The notes: generated from the letters alone by a model not told the origin. A stretch of DNA of 64,000 nucleotides from Pseudomonas huaxiensis (GCF_003231275.1 NZ_QKVL01000015.1:62001-126000); one strand, 5' to 3'; shown: positions 1 through 9,140, counted from the first letter of the stretch. Translations and numbers: made by a program.

Positions 1-2
1 GC

Positions 3-3000
3 GATGGGCAGATCCTGCGTGACAGCATGGACAATTCCCCCGACCAGCCGGCGATGGCCGAGTTGCTCCGGCAGAACCGCGACAGCACCTACCGTTTCAG
101 CAATGCTGACGACAATGCCTTTATTTATCTGTTGCTGCGCCAGCCGGGAGAAACCAGCAGCGGCTACTGGCTGCTGCGCCTGCAGCCAACCTGGTACCAG
201 CAACTGGCCAGCCGCCTGGAGCATGCGGTCAAGCCGCAGTGGCAACTGGAAAACAGCCGGACCGGCGAAATCATCAGCACTCACCTGCAACCACGCCCGG
301 AGACCTCGCCAAACAGTGAACAAGCGCCGCTGCAAAGCGTGATGCTGGCTTTCCTCGATAACAGCGACTGGCAACTGCGCGGCCTCTATGACGCCGAACG
401 CAGCCGCCGCGACCTGCTTCCGGCGCTGGTCGGCAAAGCCATGCTGGTCGTGCTCTGTGCCCTGCTGCCACTGCTGGCGCTGATCAACATGCGTCGCCGC
501 AATCGCGTTTTGCAGGAAGGCCGTCGGCGCTATCAGGACATTTTCGAAAGCACCGGTGTCGCCCTCTGCGTCCTCAACCTTTCCGGCCTTACCGCGATCC
601 TCGAACGCCTGCGCCTGCGCAGCCGCAACGAACTGGAGCAACGCCTGGAGCTGGATCCGGCGCTGCGCGAAATTCTCCTGCACGAACTGAAAGTCACCGA
701 AGTGAACCAGGTCGCCCTGCAACTGCTCGGGGTGGATTGCTGCGAGGGTGCCTGGCGGCAATTGGTCGCCGGCAGCGCGCTGGAAAACGATGGCATCGGC
801 CTGCAACTGCTGGGAGCGGTGCTGGACAACCAGACGCAACTGGAACTGGAAGTGCGCCTGCCGACCGAGCAAGGGCTGGAGCAGCACCTGTGGCTGATGG
901 TGCGGTTCCCGGAGGCGCGTCGCGATTATCACGCGGTGATCCTCAGCATCAGCGATATCACTAGCCGCAAACGCGTCGAACTGTCGTTGCTGGAACGCGA
1001 GAGTTTCTGGTCCGACGTGGTCCGTACCGTTCCTGACCAGCTCTACGTCCAGGACGTGCAGAGCCTGCGGATGATCTTCAGCAACCGCCACCTCGGCCAG
1101 ACCCTGGGCTACGCGCGCAACGAACTGGCGCAGATGGGCGAGTTCTTCTGGGAAGTCCTGCTGCATCCGGAAGACGCCGCGCTCTACAACGACCTGCGCC
1201 AGCAGCAGCGTCTGAGCGGCTACGTCGAGCAACTGCACTGTCAGTTGCGCTTCCGCCATCACGATCAGCGCTGGCGCCGCTACGACATCCGCGAACAGGC
1301 GCTGACCCGCGACGTGGCCGGCCATGTCACGCGGATCATCGGCGTGGCCAAGGACGTCACCGACCAGCTCGAAGCCAGCGAATCGCTGCGCGACAGCGAA
1401 CAACGCTATCGCATGCTCGCCGAAAGCATCAGCGACGTGATCTTCTCCACCGACGATCAGTTGCGCCTCAACTATGTCAGCCCGTCCGTGCGGGCGGTAT
1501 TGGGCTATGACGTCGAGTGGATCTTCAACAATGGCTGGCAATCGACCATCGCCAACCCGGCGCAACTGACCGGGCTGTCCGCCCTGGTCGAGCGGGTCAA
1601 CCGCGCCCTCGGTGACGCCGCGCAACTGGAAGCCCTGCGGACCCAAGTGCCGACCCAGTTGTTCCTGTTCGACTGCCTGCGCGCCGACGGCCGCAAGATC
1701 CCCATCGAACTGCGTCTGGTGCTGGTCTGGGACGAGCACGACCAGTTCGGCGGCATCCTCGGCGTCGGCCGCGATATCAGCCAGCAACGCCGCGCGGAAA
1801 AAGACCTGCGCATGGCGGCAACGGTCTTCGAGCACTCCACCTCGGCGATCCTCATCACCGACCCGGCCGGCTACATCGTCCAGGCCAACGAGGCGTTCAG
1901 CCGGGTCAGCGGCTATGCCGTGAGCGACGTGCTCGACCAGTTGCCCGGCATGCTTACCGTCGACGAACAACAGGAAGCGCACCTGCGCTACGTGCTCAAG
2001 CAACTGCACCAGCGCGGCACCTGGGAAGGCGAAGTCTGGCTCAAGCGGCGCAATGGCGAGCATTACCCGGCGTGGGTCGGCATCACTGCGGTGCTCGACG
2101 ACGAAGGCGACCTGGCCAGCTACGTGTGCTTCTTCACCGATATCAGCGAGCGCAAGGCCAGCGAACAGCGCATTCACCGCCTGGCCTACTACGACGCCCT
2201 GACCCACCTGCCCAACCGCACGCTGTTCCAGGACCGCCTGCACACGGCGCTGCAACAGGCCGAGCGGCACAAGTCGTGGGTGGTGCTGATGTTCCTCGAC
2301 CTCGACCGCTTCAAGCCGATCAACGACTCCCTCGGCCACGCCGCCGGCGACCGCATGCTCAAAGACATGGCCGAGCGCCTGCTGGACTGCGTCGACGACG
2401 ACGACACCGTGGCCCGCATGGGCGGCGACGAATTCACCCTGCTGCTGCAACCACGGGCGACACGGGAAATGGCGCTGAACCGCGCCATCAATGTGGCTGA
2501 GCAGATTCTTGGCAGTCTGGTACGGCCGTTCGTCCTGGAAAACCGCGAGTTCTTCGTCACCGCCAGTATCGGCATCGCCCTCAGTCCGCAGGACGGCAGC
2601 GAACTGAGCCAGTTGATGAAGAACGCCGACACGGCCATGTACCATGCCAAGGAACGCGGCAAGAACAACTTCCAGTTCTACCAGGCGGACATGAACGCCA
2701 GCGCCCTGGAGCGTCTGGAACTGGAAAGCGACTTGCGCCACGCGCTGGAGCAGAACGAATTCATCCTTTATTACCAGCCGCAGTTCAGCGGCGACGGCAA
2801 GCGCCTGACCGGCGCCGAAGCCCTGCTGCGCTGGCGTCATCCGCAGCGCGGGCTGGTGCCGCCGGGGGATTTCATCCCGGTGATCGAAGAACTCGGTCTG
2901 GTGGTGGATGTCGGCGACTGGGTCATCGCCGAGGCGTGCCGCCAGCTCAAGTCCTGGCATCAAGCGCGGGTGCGGGTGCCGAAGGTCTCGGTGAACATCT

Positions 3001-3494
3001 CCGCACGGCAGTTCTCCGACGGCCAGCTCGGCACGCGGATCGCCAACATCCTCAAGGAAACCGACCTGCCGCCGGCCTGCCTGGAACTGGAACTGACCGA
3101 AAGCATCCTGATGCGCGAGGTCAACGAGGCGATGCAGATCCTCGACAGCCTGAAAAACCTCGGCCTGAGCATTGCGGTAGACGACTTCGGCACCGGTTAC
3201 TCATCGCTGAACTACCTCAAGCAGTTCCCCATCGACGTGCTGAAGATCGACCGCACCTTCGTCGACGGCCTGCCGGAAGGCGAGCAGGACGCGCAAATCG
3301 CCCGGGCAATCATCGCCATGGCCCACAGCCTGAACCTGGCGGTAATCGCCGAGGGCGTAGAGACGCACGAGCAGTTGGAATTCCTGCGCGAGCACGGCTG
3401 TGACGAGGTCCAGGGCTACCTGTTCGGGCGCCCGATGCCGCCTAACCAGTTCGAGGCGCAATTCAGTAACGAAACCCTGTTCATGCTGGAGTGA
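3..3494 (+). CDS. morA: MorA-type membrane PAS-GGDEF-EAL c-di-GMP signalling protein (5' end outside window)
   Basis: The reading frame is open to the left edge, so the N-terminus is missing and 1163 residues are visible. A membrane segment (nt ~432-486) ends in a basic RRR stretch. Four PAS-like domains follow, starting near nt 525, 993, 1393 and 1813, then a GGDEF domain (exact GGDEF at nt 2421-2435) and an EAL domain (EALLRW from nt 2817; DDFGTGYSSL from nt 3180). Both catalytic signatures are intact, so synthesis and hydrolysis of c-di-GMP are both possible. The inhibitory I-site is degenerate: the RxxD arginine position, nine residues before GGDEF, is Asp. The next gene is glyA, the same neighbour that MorA (PA4601) has in P. 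aeruginosa. MorA controls motility and biofilm formation. Identification rests on architecture plus synteny. Confidence 0.88.
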   Translation, partial: DGQILRDSMDNSPDQPAMAELLRQNRDSTYRFSNADDNAFIYLLLRQPGETSSGYWLLRLQPTWYQQLASRLEHAVKPQWQLENSRTGEIISTHLQPRPETSPNSEQAPLQSVMLAFLDNSDWQLRGLYDAERSRRDLLPALVGKAMLVVLCALLPLLALINMRRRNRVLQEGRRRYQDIFESTGVALCVLNLSGLTAILERLRLRSRNELEQRLELDPALREILLHELKVTEVNQVALQLLGVDCCEGAWRQLVAGSALENDGIGLQLLGAVLDNQTQLELEVRLPTEQGLEQHLWLMVRFPEARRDYHAVILSISDITSRKRVELSLLERESFWSDVVRTVPDQLYVQDVQSLRMIFSNRHLGQTLGYARNELAQMGEFFWEVLLHPEDAALYNDLRQQQRLSGYVEQLHCQLRFRHHDQRWRRYDIREQALTRDVAGHVTRIIGVAKDVTDQLEASESLRDSEQRYRMLAESISDVIFSTDDQLRLNYVSPSVRAVLGYDVEWIFNNGWQSTIANPAQLTGLSALVERVNRALGDAAQLEALRTQVPTQLFLFDCLRADGRKIPIELRLVLVWDEHDQFGGILGVGRDISQQRRAEKDLRMAATVFEHSTSAILITDPAGYIVQANEAFSRVSGYAVSDVLDQLPGMLTVDEQQEAHLRYVLKQLHQRGTWEGEVWLKRRNGEHYPAWVGITAVLDDEGDLASYVCFFTDISERKASEQRIHRLAYYDALTHLPNRTLFQDRLHTALQQAERHKSWVVLMFLDLDRFKPINDSLGHAAGDRMLKDMAERLLDCVDDDDTVARMGGDEFTLLLQPRATREMALNRAINVAEQILGSLVRPFVLENREFFVTASIGIALSPQDGSELSQLMKNADTAMYHAKERGKNNFQFYQADMNASALERLELESDLRHALEQNEFILYYQPQFSGDGKRLTGAEALLRWRHPQRGLVPPGDFIPVIEELGLVVDVGDWVIAEACRQLKSWHQARVRVPKVSVNISARQFSDGQLGTRIANILKETDLPPACLELELTESILMREVNEAMQILDSLKNLGLSIAVDDFGTGYSSLNYLKQFPIDVLKIDRTFVDGLPEGEQDAQIARAIIAMAHSLNLAVIAEGVETHEQLEFLREHGCDEVQGYLFGRPMPPNQFEAQFSNETLFMLE

Positions 3495-3510
3495 TCCTGC
3501 GTGAATCCCA

Positions 3511-3549
3511 TTTGTCTGCCAGATGATCCCCTTTCATATGCCAGACAAA
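3511..3549. promoter_or_regulatory. Inverted repeat in the glyA promoter region
   Basis: TTTGTCTG (3511-3518) and CAGACAAA (3542-3549) form 8-bp inverted arms 23 bp apart, just upstream of a -10-like TAGAAT (3561-3566) and the glyA start. This could be an operator or chance. No known regulator consensus was recognised. Confidence 0.3.
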
Positions 3550-3601
3550 AGTCTATGGGTTAGAATGCCCGCCTATTTCACCCCGATCCTTGAGGACCGC
3601 C

Positions 3602-4855
3602 ATGTTCAGCCGTGATTTGACCATTGCCAAGTACGACGCCGAGCTCTTCGAAGCCATGCAGCAAGAAGCTCAGCGCCAGGAAGAGCACATCGAGCTGATC
3701 GCTTCGGAAAACTACACCAGCCCAGCCGTGATGGAGGCCCAGGGTTCGGTGCTGACCAACAAGTACGCTGAAGGCTATCCAGGCAAGCGCTACTACGGTG
3801 GTTGCGAGTTCGTCGACGTGGTTGAGCAACTGGCCATCGACCGCGCCAAGGAACTGTTCGGCGCCGATTACGCCAACGTCCAGCCGCACGCGGGTTCGCA
3901 AGCCAACAGCGCCGTTTACCTGGCCCTGCTGCAAGCTGGCGACACCATCCTCGGCATGAGCCTGGCCCACGGCGGCCACCTGACCCACGGCGCCGCCGTG
4001 AGTTCGTCGGGCAAGCTGTACAACGCTGTTCAATACGGCATCGACGGCAATGGCCTGATCGACTACGACGAAGTCGAGCGTCTGGCGGTCGAGCACAAAC
4101 CGAAAATGATCGTTGCCGGTTTCTCGGCTTACTCGCAGGTCCTGGACTTCCCCCGCTTCCGCGAAATCGCTGACAAGGTCGGTGCCTACCTGTTCGTCGA
4201 CATGGCCCACGTTGCCGGTCTGGTTGCTGCTGGCGTCTACCCGAACCCGGTTCCATTCGCCGACGTCGTCACCACCACCACCCACAAGACCCTGCGCGGT
4301 CCACGTGGCGGTCTGATCCTGGCTCGCGCCAACGCCGACATCGAGAAGAAACTGAACTCCGCCGTCTTCCCGGGCGCACAAGGTGGCCCACTGGAGCACG
4401 TGATCGCCGCCAAGGCCATCTGCTTCAAGGAAGCGCTGCAGCCTGAGTTCAAGGCTTACCAGCAACAAGTCGTGAAAAACGCCCAGGCCATGGCCGGCGT
4501 GTTCATCGAACGCGGTTTCGACGTGGTTTCCGGCGGTACCGAGAACCACCTGTTCCTGCTGTCGCTGATCAAGCAAGAGATCTCCGGTAAAGACGCCGAC
4601 GCCGCCCTGGGTCGCGCTTTCATCACCGTGAACAAGAACTCCGTGCCAAACGACCCACGTTCCCCGTTCGTCACCTCCGGCCTGCGCTTCGGCACCCCGG
4701 CAGTGACCACTCGCGGTTTCAAGGAAACCGAGTGCAAGGAACTGGCTGGCTGGATCTGCGACATCCTGGCTGACCTGAACAACGAAGCGGTGATCGACGC
4801 TGTTCGCGAGAAAGTCAAAGCCATCTGCAAGAAGCTGCCGGTTTACGGCAACTGA
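3602..4855 (+). CDS. glyA: Serine hydroxymethyltransferase
   Basis: PLP enzyme converting serine and tetrahydrofolate to glycine and 5,10-methylene-THF in the cytoplasm. The protein has 417 residues, the normal family length. Typical signatures are ELIASENYTS near the N-terminus, the NKYAEGYPGKRYYGG substrate loop and the PLP-lysine motif TTTTHKTLRGPRGG. The ATG at 3602 was chosen over the upstream TTG at 3590 because TGAGGA (3590-3595) makes a good ribosome site for it and the protein then starts MFSRDLTI as usual for SHMT. Position next to morA matches glyA3 (PA4602) of P. aeruginosa. A strong terminator follows. Confidence 0.97.
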   Translation: MFSRDLTIAKYDAELFEAMQQEAQRQEEHIELIASENYTSPAVMEAQGSVLTNKYAEGYPGKRYYGGCEFVDVVEQLAIDRAKELFGADYANVQPHAGSQANSAVYLALLQAGDTILGMSLAHGGHLTHGAAVSSSGKLYNAVQYGIDGNGLIDYDEVERLAVEHKPKMIVAGFSAYSQVLDFPRFREIADKVGAYLFVDMAHVAGLVAAGVYPNPVPFADVVTTTTHKTLRGPRGGLILARANADIEKKLNSAVFPGAQGGPLEHVIAAKAICFKEALQPEFKAYQQQVVKNAQAMAGVFIERGFDVVSGGTENHLFLLSLIKQEISGKDADAALGRAFITVNKNSVPNDPRSPFVTSGLRFGTPAVTTRGFKETECKELAGWICDILADLNNEAVIDAVREKVKAICKKLPVYGN

Positions 4856-4894
4856 TTGACCGATGAGCGCCCGGCGGCTTGATTGCCGGGCATG

Positions 4895-4931
4895 AAAAAA
4901 CCGATGCCGGGTGACTGGCATCGGTTTTTTT
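4895..4931 (+). terminator. Rho-independent terminator after glyA
   Basis: A perfect 14-bp stem, AAAAAACCGATGCC (4895-4908) with GGCATCGGTTTTTT (4917-4930), has an 8-nt loop and ends in a T run. It can act in both directions. Confidence 0.92.
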
Positions 4932-4972
4932 GTGGGCGCTGCTAGCCGGGAGTTTTTGCGCTCTTCAGATCA

Positions 4973-5209
4973 AGCGCCGCCCGCGCGGCGCATCGCGAGC
5001 GAGCTCGCTCCTACATCGGTTGCAACGCGCCTATGTCTGTCAGGCCATGGTTGACCGCCTTGTTTGCACGACGCGGTATCGAGCCTACTTCAACAGCTTC
5101 TCCGCGATTCATCGCCAAACGCCAAGGGCGGACAACACCTCTCCGTCAGGCCATGGCACGTTGCAACCGATGTAGGAGCGAGCTCGCGATGCGCCGCGCG
5201 GGCGGCGCT
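4973..5209. repeat. REP-bounded non-coding element with ~51-bp inverted arms
   Basis: The 400 bp between glyA and yjiA hold no gene. The left arm (4973-5027) and right arm (5159-5209) are inverted copies that differ only by a 4-nt insertion in the left arm. Similarity continues imperfectly outward to about 4958 and 5227. Each arm contains the Pseudomonas REP core (GAGCTCGCTCCTACA). A 12-bp direct repeat GTCAGGCCATGG lies just inside the arms at 5039-5050 and 5145-5156. This is a REPIN/MITE-like non-autonomous element, and no transposase is nearby. Confidence 0.75.
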
Positions 5210-5254
5210 CGGTTTCAAGAACGCTGAAAGTCTGTAGGCATGCGCCTGCCAGCA

Positions 5255-6226
5255 TCAACCACCACTCAACGCCGCAAACCCCGCCCGGATTTTCTCTTCC
5301 GGCAACTGATCGGCAATAAACACCATCACGCTCTCCCGGGTTTCCCCTTCGGCCCATTCGGTGTCCCAGTCGAAACCATAGAGTTTCAGCACGCCCTGGA
5401 ACACCAGCCGGCGATCTTCGCCGGCGATGTTCAGCACGCCCTTGTAGCGCAGCAGTTGCTTGCCATGCTCTTCCAGCAACTCGTTCATGAAGTCGCTGAG
5501 GCGGTCGATGTCGAGCGGGGTTTCGGTGCGCAGGACCATGCTGGAAATGCGGTCCGGGGTCGCCGGCCCCGTCACCGGGCGCAGGCTCAAGCCGCCACCG
5601 AGGTCGGCATTGAGGTTGAAACCCCGTACATCCAGCAGTTCGGCAAGGTCGATGCGGCCGTTATCCACAACACGAATGGGCGCGCGGCGATTGATCCGGC
5701 CAAGCCTGGCGCTCAGGGCTTCGACGGACTGGCTGTCCGCCAGATCAGTCTTGCTCAACAGCAGCCGGTCAGCGAAGCCGATCTGGGCCTGGGCGATGGC
5801 CTGGGTCAGGTGCAAGTCGGCGTGGACCGCGTCCACCAGGGTGATGATGCCGTCGAGGATGTAGCGCTCGCGCAGTTCCTCTTCGATGAAGAAGGTCTGT
5901 GCCACTGGCGCGGGATCGGCCAGGCCGGTGCATTCGATCACCAGCCGGTCGAAGGCGATTTCACCGCTGTCCAGGCGCTCCAGCAGCAGGAACAGGGCCT
6001 TGGTCAGGTCGGTGTGGATGCTGCAGCAGACGCAGCCGTTGGCCAGGGTCATGACCTGAACCGGTTCGTCGCCGAGCAATTGGCTGTCGATACCGGCATC
6101 ACTGAATTCGTTTTCGATGACGGCGATTTTCAGGCCGTGCTCGGCCTTGAGGATGTGCCGCAGCAAGGTGGTCTTGCCGGCACCGAGGAAACCGCTGAGC
6201 ACGGTCACGGGAATGGGGGACTGCAC
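5255..6226 (-). CDS. yjiA: CobW/COG0523 GTPase, YjiA-type metal chaperone
   Basis: P-loop GTPase of the G3E family; such proteins deliver or sense Zn, Co or Ni. The Walker A motif is GFLGAGKTT near the N-terminus, the metal-binding CxCC motif is in GCVCCSIHTDL, and SKTDLAD is the NKxD-like guanine motif. The C-terminal CobW_C domain is present. The GTG at 6226 was chosen (AGGAG eight bases upstream); the longer open frame to 6283 lies under the intergenic palindrome and is unlikely. At 323 aa it has normal length. It is last in the leftward cstA-yjiX-yjiA unit, an association conserved in E. coli and P. aeruginosa (PA4604-PA4606). The identity of the metal is not evident. Confidence 0.9.
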   Translation of the reverse strand: MQSPIPVTVLSGFLGAGKTTLLRHILKAEHGLKIAVIENEFSDAGIDSQLLGDEPVQVMTLANGCVCCSIHTDLTKALFLLLERLDSGEIAFDRLVIECTGLADPAPVAQTFFIEEELRERYILDGIITLVDAVHADLHLTQAIAQAQIGFADRLLLSKTDLADSQSVEALSARLGRINRRAPIRVVDNGRIDLAELLDVRGFNLNADLGGGLSLRPVTGPATPDRISSMVLRTETPLDIDRLSDFMNELLEEHGKQLLRYKGVLNIAGEDRRLVFQGVLKLYGFDWDTEWAEGETRESVMVFIADQLPEEKIRAGFAALSGG

Positions 6227-6253
6227 GGGGAATTCTCCTGACGCTGAAAATGA

Positions 6254-6285
6254 CTGTGGGAGCCCGGCGCGCCGGGCTCCCACAG
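6254..6285. repeat. Perfect 32-bp palindrome between yjiX and yjiA
   Basis: CTGTGGGAGCCCGGCG followed directly by its reverse complement. The outer TGTGGGAGC is the same word as in the REP palindromes at 43.7 and 51.8 kb. In the operon transcript it would form a strong hairpin without a U tract, which could lower or stabilise yjiA expression relative to yjiX. Confidence 0.8.
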
Positions 6286-6313
6286 GTTTGTCATTGACGC
6301 CAAGCGCTGTGAT

Positions 6314-6511
6314 TCAACAGCACTTGGGCCCACCCTTGCCGCCGTAACGGGCTTCCTGGCGTTCCCGGAAGAACTCCTCGTAGCTCATCATCGGCTTGTC
6401 CGGGTGCTTGCTCTTCATGTGTTCGACATAGTTGTCGTAGTCGGGCATCCCGACCATCAGGCGGGCTGCCTGCCCCAGGTACTTACCCAGTCGACCCAGG
6501 TCGTTGAACAT
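6314..6511 (-). CDS. YbdD/YjiX family small protein (DUF466)
   Basis: 65-residue protein of the family that accompanies CstA-type pyruvate/peptide carriers. Recognisable features are the YLGQAARLMVGMPDYDNY segment, the HMKSKHPDKPMMSYEEFFRERQ segment and a C-terminal KCC. The start lies 15 bp after the cstA stop, so the two are probably co-transcribed. Function is unknown; conserved coupling to the carrier suggests an accessory role. Confidence 0.9.
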   Translation of the reverse strand: MFNDLGRLGKYLGQAARLMVGMPDYDNYVEHMKSKHPDKPMMSYEEFFRERQEARYGGKGGPKCC

Positions 6512-6526
6512 GACGGCATTCCTCGG

Positions 6527-8593
6527 TTAGGCGTCCGGCTGCGCCTGGAAAGGCGTTTCCTTGTCGGTGCGTTCTTTCTTGCCGAAGGCGGCGATGCCGA
6601 CCTTGATGGCGAAGAACAGGACGCTGAACACGACGATCAGGAATAGCACAGTCAGGGTAGCGTTGGTGTAGGCGTTGAAGATCACATGCTGCATTTGCCC
6701 GATGTCCTTGGCCGGAGCCAGTACCTGGCCGGCGTCCAGCGCGGTGCTGTACTTGTTGGCCAGGGCCAGGAAGCCGACAGCCGGGTTCGGGTCGAACAGC
6801 TTGATCAGGCCTGCGGTGGTGGTACAGATCAACAGCCATACCGCTGGAACCAGTGTGACCCACATGTAGCGCTGGCGCTTCATTTTGATCAGGACCACGG
6901 TGCCGAGCATCAGCGCGATACCGGCCAGCATCTGGTTGGAGATACCGAACAGTGGCCACAAGGTGTTGATGCCACCCAGTGGATCGATCACGCCTTGATA
7001 CAGCAGATAACCCCACAGCGCTACGCAGCCAGCCGTGGCCAGCAGGTTGGCGCCCCAGGATTCGGTGCGTTTCAGCGCCGGAACGAAGCTGCCCAGCAGG
7101 TCCTGCAGCATGAAGCGACCGGCACGGGTACCGGCGTCTACCGCGGTGAGGATGAACAGCGCCTCGAACAGAATCGCGAAGTGGTACCAGAACGCCATGG
7201 TGTTCTCACCTGGCAACACCTGGTGGAGGATCTGCGCGATACCCACCGCCAGGGTCGGCGCACCACCGGCACGGGCCAGGATGGTGTGCTCGCCGATGTC
7301 ACGGGCGGTCGCTTCGAGCTGCTCCGGCGTGATCGCGAAGCCCCAACTGCTGACGGTCTGCGCCACCGACACGACGTCGGCGCCGACCACTGCGGCCGGA
7401 CTGTTCATGGCGAAGTAGACACCCGGCTCGATCACCGACGCGGCAACCATGGCCATGATGGCGACGAAGGACTCCATCAGCATGCCGCCGTAGCCGATGT
7501 AGCGGGCGTTGGTTTCGTTGTCCAGCAGCTTGGGCGTGGTGCCCGAGGAGATCAGCGCATGGAAGCCGGACACGGCGCCACAGGCGATGGTGATGAACAG
7601 GAACGGGAACAGGGTGCCTTTCCAGACCGGACCGGTGCCATCGGTGAACTGGGTCAGCGCCGGCATTTTCAGCTCGGGCGCGATGACCAGGATGCCGATG
7701 GCCAGGGCAATGATGGTACCGATCTTGAGGAAGGTGGACAGGTAGTCGCGCGGTGCCAGCACCAGCCAGACCGGCAGCACTGCGGCGACGAAGCCGTAAC
7801 CCACCAGCATCCAGGTGATCTGCACACCCGTGAAGGTGAACGCCGGGCCCCAGACCGGATCAGCGGCAACCTGGCCCCCCAGCCAGATCGACAGGAGCAG
7901 CAGCACCACGCCGATCAGCGAAATCTCGCCGATATGGCCCGGACGGATGTAGCGCATATAAATGCCCATGAACATCGCGATCGGGATGGTCGCCATCACC
8001 GTGAACATGCCCCATGGACTCTCGGCCAGGGCCTTGACCACGATCAGCGCCAGCACCGCGAGGATGATGATCATGATCAGGAAGCAGCCAAACAGGGCGA
8101 TGGTCCCCGGGATCCGGCCCATCTCCTCGCGCACCATGTCGCCCAGGGAGCGACCGTTGCGGCGAGTGGAGAGGAACAGGATCATGAAGTCCTGCACCGC
8201 GCCGGCCAGCACCACACCGGCGATCAGCCAGAGCGTTCCAGGCAGATAGCCCATTTGCGCGGCGAGAACCGGACCGACCAGCGGGCCGGCGCCGGCGATG
8301 GCGGCAAAGTGGTGACCGAAGAGGATGTGCTTGTTGGTCGGGACGTAGTCCAGACCGTCGTTGTTGAGGACCGCCGGAGTGGCCCGACGCGGGTCCAGTT
8401 GCATCACCTTGGTGGCGATGAACAGGCTGTAGTAACGGTATGCAACCAGATAAATCGCCACCGAGGCGACGACAATCCACAAGGCATTGATGGCTTCGCC
8501 ACGCCGCAGGGCAACCACCCCGAGCGCACAGGCCCCTATCACTGCCAGCGCCAGCCAGGGAATATGGCGGGCCAGGCTATTATTGTTGTTCAT
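6527..8593 (-). CDS. cstA: CstA-family carbon starvation protein / pyruvate transporter
   Basis: 688-residue inner-membrane protein with many hydrophobic segments, matching the CstA/BtsT family. Diagnostic segments include YRYYSLFIATKVMQLDP, NKHILFGHHFAAIAGAGPLVGP and STRRNGRSLGDM. E. coli members import pyruvate or peptides; the P. aeruginosa homologue is PA4606. The ATG at 8593 gives MNNNNSLARHI, preceded by GGAAG; the longer frame to 8734 would run into the divergent mapZ promoter region. The N-terminal cytoplasmic His-containing core and C-terminal 5TM domain look complete. Confidence 0.93.
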   Translation of the reverse strand: MNNNNSLARHIPWLALAVIGACALGVVALRRGEAINALWIVVASVAIYLVAYRYYSLFIATKVMQLDPRRATPAVLNNDGLDYVPTNKHILFGHHFAAIAGAGPLVGPVLAAQMGYLPGTLWLIAGVVLAGAVQDFMILFLSTRRNGRSLGDMVREEMGRIPGTIALFGCFLIMIIILAVLALIVVKALAESPWGMFTVMATIPIAMFMGIYMRYIRPGHIGEISLIGVVLLLLSIWLGGQVAADPVWGPAFTFTGVQITWMLVGYGFVAAVLPVWLVLAPRDYLSTFLKIGTIIALAIGILVIAPELKMPALTQFTDGTGPVWKGTLFPFLFITIACGAVSGFHALISSGTTPKLLDNETNARYIGYGGMLMESFVAIMAMVAASVIEPGVYFAMNSPAAVVGADVVSVAQTVSSWGFAITPEQLEATARDIGEHTILARAGGAPTLAVGIAQILHQVLPGENTMAFWYHFAILFEALFILTAVDAGTRAGRFMLQDLLGSFVPALKRTESWGANLLATAGCVALWGYLLYQGVIDPLGGINTLWPLFGISNQMLAGIALMLGTVVLIKMKRQRYMWVTLVPAVWLLICTTTAGLIKLFDPNPAVGFLALANKYSTALDAGQVLAPAKDIGQMQHVIFNAYTNATLTVLFLIVVFSVLFFAIKVGIAAFGKKERTDKETPFQAQPDA

Positions 8594-8774
8594 GGTTCGC
8601 TTCCAGCTAGTGGATAAAAGGTAGCTTTTCGAGTCTAGCGATACTGGCCGGAAAGGCCAGCCCCAACGTTGGTCTAGAGCCTCCAGAGCCCATGGCCACC
8701 ATCGCAGATTGCGCCCCTTGCCTGGCGCTGGCAAGCACTGCGCTATAGTTCAGAACAACCGTGGAGGGCCGAGT

Positions 8775-9140
8775 ATGAGCGAGCAGAACGAACGCCGACG
8801 CTTCAAACGCATTGCCTTCGATGCACCTACCGAACTGATCCAGGACGAGCGGCGCTGGCCGGTCAAATTGCTCGATATCTCGTTCAAGGGCCTGTTGATC
8901 GAGTCTCCCGAGTATTGGGACGGCGACGATAAACAATTTTTCGATGCCGCCGTGCACCTGAGCGCGGACGCCGTGGTCAGGATGCAGGTGGAATTGCGCC
9001 ATGTAGAGGGCCCGTATCTGGGCTTCATTTGTAAACACCTCGACTTGGAGTCGATAGAACACCTGCGCCGCCTTATCGAGCTTAATCTCGCAGACCGCAC
9101 CGAATTGGAGCGGGAATTCGAAAAACTCATCGAAGTTTAA
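8775..9140 (+). CDS. mapZ: PilZ-domain c-di-GMP receptor, MapZ type
   Basis: 121-residue single-domain PilZ protein. The c-di-GMP binding motifs are the N-terminal RRRFKR (RxxxR) and LDISFKG (DxSxxG). The closest recognised relative is PA4608 (MapZ), which with bound c-di-GMP inhibits the chemotaxis methyltransferase CheR1. The ATG at 8775 has GGAGG seven bases upstream and puts RRRFKR at the usual distance from the N-terminus. It is divergent from cstA, as in PAO1. Together with morA it gives this region two c-di-GMP genes. Confidence 0.9.
   Translation: MSEQNERRRFKRIAFDAPTELIQDERRWPVKLLDISFKGLLIESPEYWDGDDKQFFDAAVHLSADAVVRMQVELRHVEGPYLGFICKHLDLESIEHLRRLIELNLADRTELEREFEKLIEV

Noticed and set aside
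3578..4921. 447-codon open frame opposite glyA
   Set aside because: Antisense shadow of a certain gene; the translation has no recognisable domain and reflects GC-rich third positions.
6686..8617. 643-codon open frame opposite cstA
   Set aside because: Low-complexity His/Gln/Asp-rich translation typical of antisense frames; cstA is certain.
8735..8760. Possible sigma-54 promoter before mapZ
   Set aside because: TGGCAAG...TGC spacing and bases do not fit TGGCACG-N4-TTGC; a sigma-70-like CTATAGT is closer to the start.
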